Assembly (NCBI GenBank): GCA_028280145.1
Contig: JANQMM010000042.1
Coordinates: 1 to 11,180, forward strand
From: Minisyncoccota bacterium
GTDB lineage: Bacteria; Patescibacteriota; Minisyncoccia; Phycocordibacterales; JACZSL01
Length of the DNA stretch: 11,180 nt
Reading direction: 5' to 3'
The notes below the pieces were generated by a model. It was not told where the DNA came from, searched no databases, and saw only the letters and a program-made list of their open reading frames with translations. Positions 1 through 6,553 of the stretch are shown piece by piece. Positions within the stretch are counted from its first letter, which is position 1. The number at the start of each line of letters is the position of its first letter. The position numbers and the translations under genes are program-made.

Positions 1-295
1 GACATTCAAAGATCCACGCAAGCTCGGTGTGCTCTTGTATATCAGACTGTTTGAACAGAACGACTTTTGAAGGGTCTACGCCAACTGCCAGATAGTCCAT
101 TGCGGCACCAAGTGTATTTTCCCGTAGCGTTTCAGGGTCTCTAAGAGTTGTCAGCGCATGATAATCAACAATAATGAGAAAGCTTTCATACTTCTCATAT
201 TCGTCAAGAAAAGGCTTCAGGGCACCAAAATAGTTTCCGATGTGAAGGGCGCCTGAGGGCTGTAATCCCGTAAGGAGTCGTTTTTTCTCTGCCAT
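1..295 (-). CDS. trpS: Tryptophanyl-tRNA synthetase, N-terminal part (3' end outside window)
   Basis: The product would charge tRNA-Trp with tryptophan in the cytoplasm using ATP, as a class I aminoacyl-tRNA synthetase. I translated it from the ATG at 295-293; 98 codons lie in the window. The start MAEKKRLLTGLQPSGALHIG carries the TGxQPSG block and the HIGN form of the class I HIGH signature (residues 18-21), followed by NYFGALKP. Later come IVDYHALT and a DPSKVVLFKQSDIQEH segment, all typical of bacterial TrpS. The KMSKS loop and the anticodon-binding part lie beyond the left edge. No Shine-Dalgarno sequence precedes the start; a -10-like hexamer sits only 9 bases upstream, so the mRNA may be nearly leaderless. 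The gene reads in the same direction as the GH15-like gene upstream, with a hairpin terminator between them. Identity is firm; the exact start is very likely, because the N-terminus matches the family's usual length. Confidence 0.94.
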   Translation of the reverse strand, partial: MAEKKRLLTGLQPSGALHIGNYFGALKPFLDEYEKYESFLIIVDYHALTTLRDPETLRENTLGAAMDYLAVGVDPSKVVLFKQSDIQEHTELAWIFEC

Positions 296-304
296 ATAGG
301 CGAA

Positions 305-332
305 ATAATAGCAGAAAACAAGGGGTTTTGCA
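305..332 (-). promoter_or_regulatory. Candidate trpS promoter
   Basis: On the minus strand a TATTAT -10 hexamer (310-305) follows a weak TGCAAA -35 (332-327) with a 16-base spacer. The -10 lies 9 bases before the trpS ATG, which predicts a leader of only about 3 nt. A short inverted repeat, CAAGG/CCTTG (319-323 and 333-337), overlaps the spacer and may be chance. The -10 is good, the -35 poor. Confidence 0.4.
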
Positions 333-398
333 CCTTGCACGAAGCCCGCTCAGGTTTTACTTAGGGTTCCCTTAGAGTTTACTCGGAGCCTTATTCAA

Positions 399-429
399 CA
401 AATGGCCTAGATACGTTCTAGGCCATTTG
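399..429 (-). terminator. Hairpin terminator after the GH15-like gene
   Basis: A perfect 12-bp inverted repeat (399-410 with 418-429, arms CAAATGGCCTAG / CTAGGCCATTTG) encloses a 7-base loop. It starts 10 bases past the stop codon of the GH15-like gene and separates it from trpS. On the minus strand the stem ends in TTTG followed by TTGAAT, so the U-tract is weak and interrupted. It probably ends GH15-like transcription, but could act bidirectionally or mainly protect the 3' end. Nothing else is visible in 296-439 apart from the trpS promoter. Confidence 0.6.
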
Positions 430-439
430 CATTGTTGTA

Positions 440-1555
440 TTAATTGATCTTTTTGAGTTTTGTCTGGGCAATAAGTGCCAGTGAGTGAGACCAACCAAGG
501 GGTGTGTTCTTGTTCGGTTCTCCGTTTTGGTATAGTTCCGGAAGCAATCCGTCCGGTGTCATAGTGTTAATGCCGTGATTGAACCAGTATTCCGCATCTC
601 CTCGCTCTTCCATCTCAGCAAATATGATCGCAAGCCAGAAGAATCCGAATGTCCACTCCGCCGAGATACCGTTATCACTTCTGTAGTAGTTGTCGTTGAG
701 GTAGCGGTTGAGGCCTTTCGATTGAGTCAGGTTTTTGATGACCCGGTTTAGTATTTCATCGCGAGTTCGGTCGCTTACAACACGATACGGCCAGATCAGT
801 GAAAGCTGAGCCAGGTCTTGTTCGCGACACGGTGTTTCCTTAGGAAGCAGATTGTTAAGGGCTGCTGCACCATGAGCGATCAATGAATCAGCCACAACTG
901 CCAGTTTTTGCTCCTTAATCTTTACTAGTCCGGCAAGCGCCGCACCGATAGATGACGAATGCAGTTCACACCATTCTTCCCACATGCCGTTGTCTGGCAT
1001 TTCCCAGTAGCGAACAGAGATAAGGTAGCCTACTAGAAGTTGTAGCATTTCCCTGTCGTTTTCAGATTCAATAACAGAGATACCTTTTTCTTCTGCAAAA
1101 CCAACCATGTAGAGAAACAGACCGATCGCATCAATTTGATGATGTCCCCAGTCGTTAGTGATCTCCTCAAGTGTTTCGGAGCTGAATTTTGCGTGGATAT
1201 AGTTATGTGTATATTCAGGTTTGTTGCAGATCGCTTCCTCTATTTTCTTTCGTGATTTGTATAGCATATCAAAGGCTACACGTACTCCTTCCCTGAACTT
1301 TCTTTTATCGCCCAAGTAGTAATAACAGTAGTTTGCATATAGCTGGTCACGCATCCAGCAGGCGTTGTAGTCATCGGAAAGAGCCGCCGTGAAGACCCCT
1401 CGGTCATCGCGCAAAACCTCAAGACCGTGAAGCAGTCTATTTTTAAGGTTTGTATCGGTTTTTTTGGTTGTGAGTGCCTGTTTCACTAAAAAAGTGCTCT
1501 TTTCGAGCACGTGGCCTAGTGGACTCAGGGCTTTTTCATGTACTGTCAAAGCCAT
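440..1555 (-). CDS. Glycoside hydrolase family 15-like protein
   Basis: This 371-aa protein resembles the (alpha/alpha)6 fold shared by GH15 glucoamylases and phosphorylase-kinase alpha subunits. Recognisable blocks, in order: WMRD at residues 67-70 (the substrate-binding W-x-R-D strip), DWGHHQIDAIG at 135-145 (like the WGHLQxDA block of the kinase subunits), MWEEW at 191-195 with the SSSIG segment near 200-204 (like the WE...SS.G block, where the general acid lies in GH15), PDGLLPELY at 334-342 (a candidate second catalytic Glu) and TPLGWSHSLALIA at 351-363. No signal peptide is seen, so it is probably cytoplasmic and would hydrolyse alpha-glucosidic bonds of glycogen-like or oligosaccharide substrates. 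It lacks the N-terminal beta-sandwich domain of many bacterial GH15 enzymes, so it is a compact form. Its promoter is near consensus, with no Shine-Dalgarno site. Fold assignment is good; substrate is unknown. Confidence 0.85.
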   Translation of the reverse strand: MALTVHEKALSPLGHVLEKSTFLVKQALTTKKTDTNLKNRLLHGLEVLRDDRGVFTAALSDDYNACWMRDQLYANYCYYYLGDKRKFREGVRVAFDMLYKSRKKIEEAICNKPEYTHNYIHAKFSSETLEEITNDWGHHQIDAIGLFLYMVGFAEEKGISVIESENDREMLQLLVGYLISVRYWEMPDNGMWEEWCELHSSSIGAALAGLVKIKEQKLAVVADSLIAHGAAALNNLLPKETPCREQDLAQLSLIWPYRVVSDRTRDEILNRVIKNLTQSKGLNRYLNDNYYRSDNGISAEWTFGFFWLAIIFAEMEERGDAEYWFNHGINTMTPDGLLPELYQNGEPNKNTPLGWSHSLALIAQTKLKKIN

Positions 1556-1581
1556 ATTATTACTTTATTAAATACACCCAC

Positions 1582-1609
1582 ATTATACATAAATCTTGAT
1601 TCTTGTCAA
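1582..1609 (-). promoter_or_regulatory. Promoter of the GH15-like gene
   Basis: On the minus strand a perfect TTGACA (1609-1604) and a perfect TATAAT (1587-1582) are separated by 16 bases. Transcription would start near 1575, giving a leader of about 20 nt to the ATG at 1555. It overlaps the opposing promoter of the 76-aa gene. Confidence 0.8.
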
Positions 1610-1624
1610 GACCTATGGTATCAT
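1596..1624 (+). promoter_or_regulatory. Promoter of the 76-aa gene, overlapping and divergent
   Basis: TTGATT (1596-1601) and TATCAT (1619-1624) are separated by exactly 17 bases. A start near 1631 would give a leader of about 33 nt that contains the Shine-Dalgarno site at 1652-1656. The -35 lies inside the spacer of the minus-strand promoter, so the two polymerase sites cannot be occupied together. The hexamers are moderate; the spacing and the well-placed downstream signals support the call. Confidence 0.6.
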
Positions 1625-1651
1625 GCGCTTGAACTTGTACATGCGACGCTT

Positions 1652-1656
1652 GGAGG
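1652..1656 (+). promoter_or_regulatory. Shine-Dalgarno site fixing the GTG start of the 76-aa gene
   Basis: A perfect GGAGG (followed by TGA) lies 7 bases before the GTG at 1664. The same frame opens earlier, at 1538, but that start lies inside the opposing GH15-like gene and upstream of the promoter. The GTG is therefore the credible start. Confidence 0.8.
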
Positions 1657-1663
1657 TGACAAC

Positions 1664-1894
1664 GTGACCACTATTGTTGTTGGTGTTTACAAGGGTCCCC
1701 TCGAGGACTCGATCAAGGGGCTTATCTGTAGGGCGCTCCGCTCGAATGGTGTCGATTTTGTCGAGGTCGACGAAGAGGATTTTGAGAGTTGTCGTGGCTT
1801 TTGCCTTTATCACAACATCGGCATACTCTATTATCCCAATGAGGGATTAGCCCCGATAAGCAAATGGACACAGCTTGCGTTACATCACGCATAG
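1664..1894 (+). CDS. Small 76-aa protein, possibly thioredoxin-fold-like
   Basis: I do not recognise this protein. It starts MTTIVVGVYKGPLEDS (GTG start read as Met) and ends SKWTQLALHHA. The pattern is a hydrophobic strand (residues 2-9), an amphipathic helix (13-28), a second strand (31-35, DFVEV), an acidic turn, then a C-R-G-F-C stretch (43-47) and NIGILYYPNEG (51-61). This beta-alpha-beta order with a late NxGILYYPNEG segment recalls the thioredoxin/glutaredoxin core. The N-terminal CxxC is absent, and the two cysteines are spaced CxxxC. It has no signal peptide or membrane segment. It forms its own transcription unit: promoter at 1596-1624, strong ribosome binding site, and an intrinsic terminator at 1979-2009 about 85 bases past the stop. 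That these signals line up is the main evidence that the gene is real. The fold is a guess. Confidence 0.7.
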   Translation: MTTIVVGVYKGPLEDSIKGLICRALRSNGVDFVEVDEEDFESCRGFCLYHNIGILYYPNEGLAPISKWTQLALHHA

Positions 1895-1978
1895 ATGCGG
1901 CGAAATCTTCGAGGTCACACCAATATCATCACCTGAAATGGAATTGTTCAAAAGGTGAAGCCGCACAAGATGCACGGT

Positions 1979-2009
1979 TGTGGGAGCGCAAAGCTCCCAC
2001 AGCTTTTTT
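1979..2009 (+). terminator. Intrinsic terminator of the 76-aa gene
   Basis: A 9-bp stem (1979-1987 with 1993-2001, arms TGTGGGAGC / GCTCCCACA) with a GCAAA loop is followed by GC and six Ts (2004-2009). The T-tract is on the plus side, so it ends plus-strand transcription. Read the other way, the hairpin lies just past the stop of the convergent gene at 2015 but has no U-tract; it could still help protect that 3' end. The stretch 1895-1978 before it holds no other feature I can see. Confidence 0.87.
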
Positions 2010-2014
2010 GTTTA

Positions 2015-2365
2015 TTAATTCTGTTTTCTTTTTGGATATACCTGAAGTGGATCAATTCCTACACTGTAGAGTATGTGTGCTTTTGAAACACGTCTCAGAC
2101 ATTCTTTTGCTTTTGCGTGATGAATTTTATTCACTTCCCTTTTTTCGTTCAACAAAAGAGATTTTCCCTCCGCAAGCGCAAGACCATATGTCTTTCCGTG
2201 AAGCTCGAATGCAACGAACATTTCCCGTAATACTTTTTCATCTACAAGACTTTTTTCTACCTCACCACGATACGTTGTGCCAAGCAATTTACACCATTTT
2301 TTCCACTTTTCACAGCGCTTCTTGTTGATCTCAAATAGCACGACGTGTTGGTTTTCTGTTTTCAT
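2015..2365 (-). CDS. Small cytoplasmic protein, DUF6176-like
   Basis: This 116-aa protein is charged and has no signal peptide or membrane segment. Its layout resembles the uncharacterised DUF6176 family as I remember it: an N-terminal strand, a K-x-x-x-C-E-K-W-K-K-W helix (residues 15-25), a V-x-x-S-L-V-D-E-K-V-L-R-E-M-F stretch (36-50) matching the family's L-x-x-E-K-M-x-x-E-x-I-F pattern, an aromatic-containing strand (TYGLALAEG, 59-67), and a V-N-K-I-H-H-x-K-A-K-E-C-L helix (78-90). The match was made from memory and not searched. It starts with an ATG at 2365 with no Shine-Dalgarno site. It follows the terminator of the giant gene, so it needs its own promoter; a TATTAT at 2385-2380 is the only candidate -10. 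Function unknown. Confidence 0.75.
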   Translation of the reverse strand: MKTENQHVVLFEINKKRCEKWKKWCKLLGTTYRGEVEKSLVDEKVLREMFVAFELHGKTYGLALAEGKSLLLNEKREVNKIHHAKAKECLRRVSKAHILYSVGIDPLQVYPKRKQN

Positions 2366-2392
2366 AGATACTCATTTATTGATAATAGTATG

Positions 2393-2417
2393 AAAAAGCC
2401 CGGCCCGAAGGGCCGGG
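2393..2417 (-). terminator. Intrinsic terminator of the giant secreted-protein gene
   Basis: An all-GC 8-bp stem (2399-2406 with 2410-2417, arms CCCGGCCC / GGGCCGGG) with a 3-base loop is followed on the minus strand by TTTTT (2397-2393). It sits 19 bases past the TAA of the giant gene. This is the strongest terminator in the window. Confidence 0.93.
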
Positions 2418-2436
2418 ACTAGTTTTCAAAAAGAAC

Positions 2437-5400
2437 TTACTGTCTTGAGTACAGATATGCTTCTTGTATTTCGCTTTCCGTGCGGATCCTGTTGTATATC
2501 TGAAACTCGTCGACATCGCCGTAGAGAAGGCTGTGATAGCCGGGGCCGCCGACTGATTTTGCGCCACCAATTAGCCACTGCATGTTTTGGTTGAAGTTAT
2601 ACGGCCCATTACTGAAGACTGGCCACGTCGAGCGACGGACTCCATCAACATAGATCTCGATCATTGCGTTCGGATTGTTATAGAAATTGACATCTATTCT
2701 CCTGAACGGATAACGGCTAAAGTTCGGGCCGTCACTGTAGCTCACTATGTTTCCTTGCGGGTCTCTGAGAGTAACCACTGGCTTTGCAACACAACAGTTA
2801 ACTTTCCGGATAGCAATGGAAATATAGCTCTCGATTCCGGGGACGTAAGCATGAACGATTTCTTGTTGGCCCCAGTTTACAATCGCATTTGCAACCTCGA
2901 TCGAGATTGAAAATGGATTGGAGCCTGGTGTAAACAACTCACCGAATTGAAGCAATTGCCCCTGGGTGAGTCGATAACTTCCGTCTTGTGCTCCATCGTA
3001 ACCCGGAGGATCATCAACATTTCCATACTCGACAATGCTGTGCGCACCCCAGGGTACATTGTTGGACATCTTGCCAACCGTGCCTACACGTCCATTCATA
3101 GACCACGAGCCGATAAGACTCGGGTCGTACGAATCAAGCGAGAATGTTGCATTCTCACTACTCCACTCACCCGCACTTCCGACCTCATCAAAGAAGCGGA
3201 TCCTCCAGTAAAGAGGCGTGTTGATTGAAGGAATGGGACCTCCATACGGAGCGCGCGAAGAGCGTGTGCCGTTTGCGACAGTTGTCTCCAGCTGTGTACG
3301 TCCACTGTCCCACAATAAGCTGTTCCAGTCATTGGCGTTGTAGCTTACCTGTACCTGATAATCGATGCCCACATCCGTTTCGTTGTTGTCATTGAAGACC
3401 GCATCAAAAAGGATTGGGGTGTGCTTCAGGTTAGTGGGATTTGCTGTTCCGTTGACGTATAAGTCTGTGGGAGCAAGTGGTGGTGCAGGCGGAACGTAGT
3501 GAATCTGTGTTTCGTTGACCGGGAGACACAACGTGTTAGAGAAACCCGTTGAAGTGCCATTTAGATACTGTTCTACCTTTATGCACGCAGGGTAGGCAGC
3601 TTCCGATACCATATCTTTCAGGAGCGGATCTGAACCAGTATAGACAGCAGTTCCTCCTCCTGCGATCCATCCCTGCATGTGGTAATTGTTCCAGATTTTG
3701 AAGTATCCCTCTTGAGCAACTGCGCTGGTGAATTGAACTTCAACCCAGGTGTCGTCGATGCGAGCGAGGCTCAAGACGGTCGGGGTACCGATCTGATCCA
3801 CGGTGAGGTATGTCTTGCAGTATTCACTTGAAACGACGCCGTTTTGGACGAACCGATAACAGTAGGTGTTCCCCGGGATAACGTCCGTATCAAGGAAGTT
3901 AATATTTCCGCTTTGTACTGTGGCGATGAGTTCAAAAGGACCGCTGTTTACGTTTCGATGGACCTCAAACTCACCATCACCACCCGTTGCCATAAGGGTG
4001 AGACCTTGGTCAAGTGTAATGCGCACTTCGATTGCGCCTGGAAAGTTCACCTGCGGAACAAACACTCCCTCAATCGTCATGCATTTCTGATTTGAGTACG
4101 AACTGTACCCGCCGCTCTGGGCAGCTGTGTTCCATGTGCGCACGCGGTAGCAATATTCACCGCCTGGTTGAGGAGAAAGCCACGTGTCATGCCACTTCCC
4201 CACACTCGGGCTTTGATACGGCCGTGTCAGCCATACGCCTGTTTCAACATCAGGACGAGGATCGGCAATGATTTTTAGCTTGATGTCGAGTATCGTAGAC
4301 GTGGGCAAAACAGGTTCATCCCAGGAAAGGATGATCGCATCGTTTTGCGGATCATGCGTCATGGCAAGATTGCTTGGAGCTTCACTTGCGCACTGTGGCG
4401 CATCGAAGGTCATCGTATTTCCATACTCAACACCGAACTGGTGCGATGCAGCAATCCGGTAGTGCACTGTTTCGTCACACTGGATAGGAATAGACCGGCT
4501 AAACGGTAGGTCACCCGATCCGCATCCGATCGCGTACGGATTTGTGGTTTCTCCCATTGCTGGAGAGTTGCCGTACTCGAAGTAGACACTTGTACATAGT
4601 TCGTTTGCGTTAACCGTACTATCGACAGTTGCCGTCGTCATCTCAACTTCTAAAGGAATAGAGGTCGATATGACGGGCACTGGACCATCGTATGGCGGCG
4701 GCGGCTCTGGGGCGCCACATATCGTGTGAGGGATCTCGACACGCCATGCGTTATCCGAATTGCGCGAACCATCACCATTGATCGCCTTGATGAAGTACTT
4801 GAATACTTCACCCGGAACCAAACCGTCGTGGTCAGTATATGTCGTGTAGGTACGCTCTCCGAGAAGCACTCCTCCATCACGGAAAACATGATACTTCTCT
4901 CTTCCGTCTGAAGGTGTCCAGCGTAGTTTGACTTTCGGTTCATCATTTTGGCAGGAGATGGTCGCTTCGTATAACTCAAAGCGTCCCGGTGCCGTTGTCG
5001 AACAGTTCGTGCAACCGCCGAGGCCTCGCACATAATCATCTGCATCTGGAGTTGGTAGGTTTATACCTCCGACTACAGCCAGTAGGCCTGATGGTGCGGG
5101 TTCAAGGATTTGTAAGTCGCGTGCGAGTGTTGGATACTGTGCATTTTCATACTCATTTGGACCGTTTGATAAATGCAATTGAAGCCAATCACTTGCGACA
5201 TACCCGCAACCCTCCGAAAAACAAACACGGTACCAGAAATAACTGTTCTCGGCCTGCCCTGCTCCAGTTATAGTTCCTACGGAGCCTGGAGAAGCTGTGA
5301 ATAGTTTTGTTGCCGCACTCACAACCCTCAAACTGCGTACATTCAAAGAATCATTCGTGATGACGATATCGTCTATCTCAAACGTCTCATGGGGAGGTCT

Positions 5401-6432
5401 AAGTGATTTGCTCATATTCCGAAGAGATAGAGCGATAAAAGGCCGAGAAAAATCTTTCAGATAGTCCTCAACGAACGCGTGTTCTTCAAAACCATGAACA
5501 TCAAGGTTTCTTTCGGAAGGATAACAAGGTGTAGACCCGCTAGGTTCGTTTCCCACCGGATATTTACCAAACTTCCAAACGAAACTCAGGGACGGAATTA
5601 TATCCCGACAGTTTCCAAAGTACTCTGACTGTATACCTTGAGGTATCTCGATAGGATGTACAGGACTTCCTAACATAAGAAGGCCGACCGAGGCGTCATA
5701 GCGTTGTCCGATCGTGTCTTCAACCAAAGCCTTCAATCCATCTCGAGCGTAAAAATTGCCTTGTGAATGCGCGACAATAATCACTCGCTGACCTGCATTC
5801 AAGGTCTGAAGTAAGGTTGCCTTGAAATTATTGACGGTTTCTTGGTCAACGTATGACTCCTCGCTCCACCTTGCATACCGATCTGGGAAGTATTGATTAA
5901 AGACATCAATCATATCATCTCTATTGCCATTTAGAACAAGTTGCTGCTCGCAATAATCGACGACAGCTTGATTTTGTATGTAAGTCTGCTTTGCCGCAAC
6001 AGCCGGACAAACTAACTTACCCAAATCAACCGCCTCTTGTCTTCCACTAACGTTGTAGAAGCCAAGATTGTAATTTGCTGAGGGTAGGTATCTGTCAAGA
6101 AACGATGTCAACTCCGAAAGATTTACAAGAAACGAGTCTCTGTCAGTAAACATTCCATTGATATATATAACAGTTACTCCGTCTCCGGCGTTGAGCGTTC
6201 CTACTCGGTCAACGAGGGTAGAGCCACGGTATATATATCCTCCGTGACTCAACTGCTCATCAAGATAGCTTTGGATCGTAGGGTCAACGATTCCTGGCAA
6301 TGTGACACTTGGTGTTGATTTCGACACATGCCACTCTTCGTTCAAAAGCTCTTGGCTGACTGATGTTGCGTGCCACAAGAGACACGCACAAAACATTCCT
6401 GATAGTGCAAATAATCGTAAGTACGTACTCAT
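2437..6432 (-). CDS. Giant secreted modular protein: alpha/beta-hydrolase, SH3b, FN3 repeats, LamG
   Basis: This protein is about 1331 aa; residue numbers below count from the GTG one codon earlier. A signal peptide spans about 1-28 with no lipobox. Residues 80-340 form an alpha/beta-hydrolase-like domain. It has VTVIYINGMF (87-96) as the first core strand with an oxyanion-type turn, VIIVAHSQGN (218-227) as the nucleophile elbow with Ser224, and His314 or His319 as candidate catalytic histidine. Residues 362-420 look like a bacterial SH3 domain (LNVRS, then GTITG, then GYVASDWL). About six fibronectin-III-like domains follow, near 488-575, 585-685, 686-790, 793-880, 882-975 and 986-1101. Residues 1102-1332 resemble a LamG/concanavalin-like domain, ending in the typical DVDEFQIYNRIRTESEI. 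Paired cysteines suggest oxidised, extracytoplasmic folding. Likely role: a surface or secreted esterase/lipase-like enzyme with adhesive modules. The substrate is unknown, and no sortase or transmembrane anchor is seen. Confidence 0.93.
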   Translation of the reverse strand: MSTYLRLFALSGMFCACLLWHATSVSQELLNEEWHVSKSTPSVTLPGIVDPTIQSYLDEQLSHGGYIYRGSTLVDRVGTLNAGDGVTVIYINGMFTDRDSFLVNLSELTSFLDRYLPSANYNLGFYNVSGRQEAVDLGKLVCPAVAAKQTYIQNQAVVDYCEQQLVLNGNRDDMIDVFNQYFPDRYARWSEESYVDQETVNNFKATLLQTLNAGQRVIIVAHSQGNFYARDGLKALVEDTIGQRYDASVGLLMLGSPVHPIEIPQGIQSEYFGNCRDIIPSLSFVWKFGKYPVGNEPSGSTPCYPSERNLDVHGFEEHAFVEDYLKDFSRPFIALSLRNMSKSLRPPHETFEIDDIVITNDSLNVRSLRVVSAATKLFTASPGSVGTITGAGQAENSYFWYRVCFSEGCGYVASDWLQLHLSNGPNEYENAQYPTLARDLQILEPAPSGLLAVVGGINLPTPDADDYVRGLGGCTNCSTTAPGRFELYEATISCQNDEPKVKLRWTPSDGREKYHVFRDGGVLLGERTYTTYTDHDGLVPGEVFKYFIKAINGDGSRNSDNAWRVEIPHTICGAPEPPPPYDGPVPVISTSIPLEVEMTTATVDSTVNANELCTSVYFEYGNSPAMGETTNPYAIGCGSGDLPFSRSIPIQCDETVHYRIAASHQFGVEYGNTMTFDAPQCASEAPSNLAMTHDPQNDAIILSWDEPVLPTSTILDIKLKIIADPRPDVETGVWLTRPYQSPSVGKWHDTWLSPQPGGEYCYRVRTWNTAAQSGGYSSYSNQKCMTIEGVFVPQVNFPGAIEVRITLDQGLTLMATGGDGEFEVHRNVNSGPFELIATVQSGNINFLDTDVIPGNTYCYRFVQNGVVSSEYCKTYLTVDQIGTPTVLSLARIDDTWVEVQFTSAVAQEGYFKIWNNYHMQGWIAGGGTAVYTGSDPLLKDMVSEAAYPACIKVEQYLNGTSTGFSNTLCLPVNETQIHYVPPAPPLAPTDLYVNGTANPTNLKHTPILFDAVFNDNNETDVGIDYQVQVSYNANDWNSLLWDSGRTQLETTVANGTRSSRAPYGGPIPSINTPLYWRIRFFDEVGSAGEWSSENATFSLDSYDPSLIGSWSMNGRVGTVGKMSNNVPWGAHSIVEYGNVDDPPGYDGAQDGSYRLTQGQLLQFGELFTPGSNPFSISIEVANAIVNWGQQEIVHAYVPGIESYISIAIRKVNCCVAKPVVTLRDPQGNIVSYSDGPNFSRYPFRRIDVNFYNNPNAMIEIYVDGVRRSTWPVFSNGPYNFNQNMQWLIGGAKSVGGPGYHSLLYGDVDEFQIYNRIRTESEIQEAYLYSRQ

Positions 6433-6438
6433 CACGTA

Positions 6439-6443
6439 CCTCC
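6439..6443 (-). promoter_or_regulatory. Shine-Dalgarno site deciding the giant gene's start
   Basis: A perfect GGAGG on the minus strand lies 6 bases before the ATG at 6432-6430 and only 3 bases before the in-frame GTG at 6435-6433. The ATG is therefore preferred. It directly abuts the conserved leader core, and the other two leader copies have TGGAT here instead. Confidence 0.75.
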
Positions 6444-6487
6444 TCTATGTAGTTTAAAAGAACAAAGGACTACGATCTCCGTAGTCC
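6444..6487 (-). repeat. Leader repeat copy R1 with perfect stem-loop
   Basis: Read on the minus strand: a perfect 8-bp stem (GGACTACG / CGTAGTCC, 6487-6480 with 6474-6467) with a 5-base loop, then a U-rich tract (6466-6456), then a block ending ACATAGA (6450-6444). The 23-base core at 6444-6466 matches copies R2 and R3 at 21 positions. It has the shape of an intrinsic terminator yet sits only 34 bases before the giant gene's start. It may therefore terminate the upstream gene, or act as an attenuator for the giant gene. Confidence 0.8.
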
Positions 6488-6517
6488 CAGGAAAGCGATA
6501 TTGGTGTATTTCATTTT

Positions 6518-6541
6518 CGCTCTCGTGGGATCACGTGAACG
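6518..6541. repeat. Inverted repeat downstream of the first PsbP-like gene
   Basis: Arms CGCTC-T-CGTG (6518-6527) and CACG-T-GAACG (6532-6541) form a 9-bp stem, with one mismatch and one G-U pair on the minus-strand RNA, around a GGAT loop. No U-tract follows on either strand, so it is not a classical terminator. It lies 12 bases past the stop codon at 6554 and may stabilise that 3' end or bind a protein. Confidence 0.45.
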
Positions 6542-6553
6542 ATAAATTGAGTT

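Noticed and set aside
1538..1663. Longer start for the 76-aa gene
   Set aside because: The extension overlaps the GH15-like gene and both promoters, and has no Shine-Dalgarno site. The GTG at 1664 has a perfect one at the right distance.
1864..2328. Plus-strand open frame of 154 codons starting near the end of the 76-aa gene
   Set aside because: It runs straight through the strong plus-strand terminator at 1979-2009 and lies opposite the better-supported 116-aa gene. It has no ribosome binding site and its protein lacks a recognisable pattern.
4650..5045. Minus-strand open frame of 131 codons within the giant gene
   Set aside because: It lies in another frame of the FN3-coding region, is rich in Arg/Ser/Thr shadow residues, and has no signals of its own.
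6378..6435. Lipoprotein signal in the giant protein
   Set aside because: Cysteines at residues 16 and 18 lie in the hydrophobic core, but the residues before them (GMF, FCA) do not form a lipobox.
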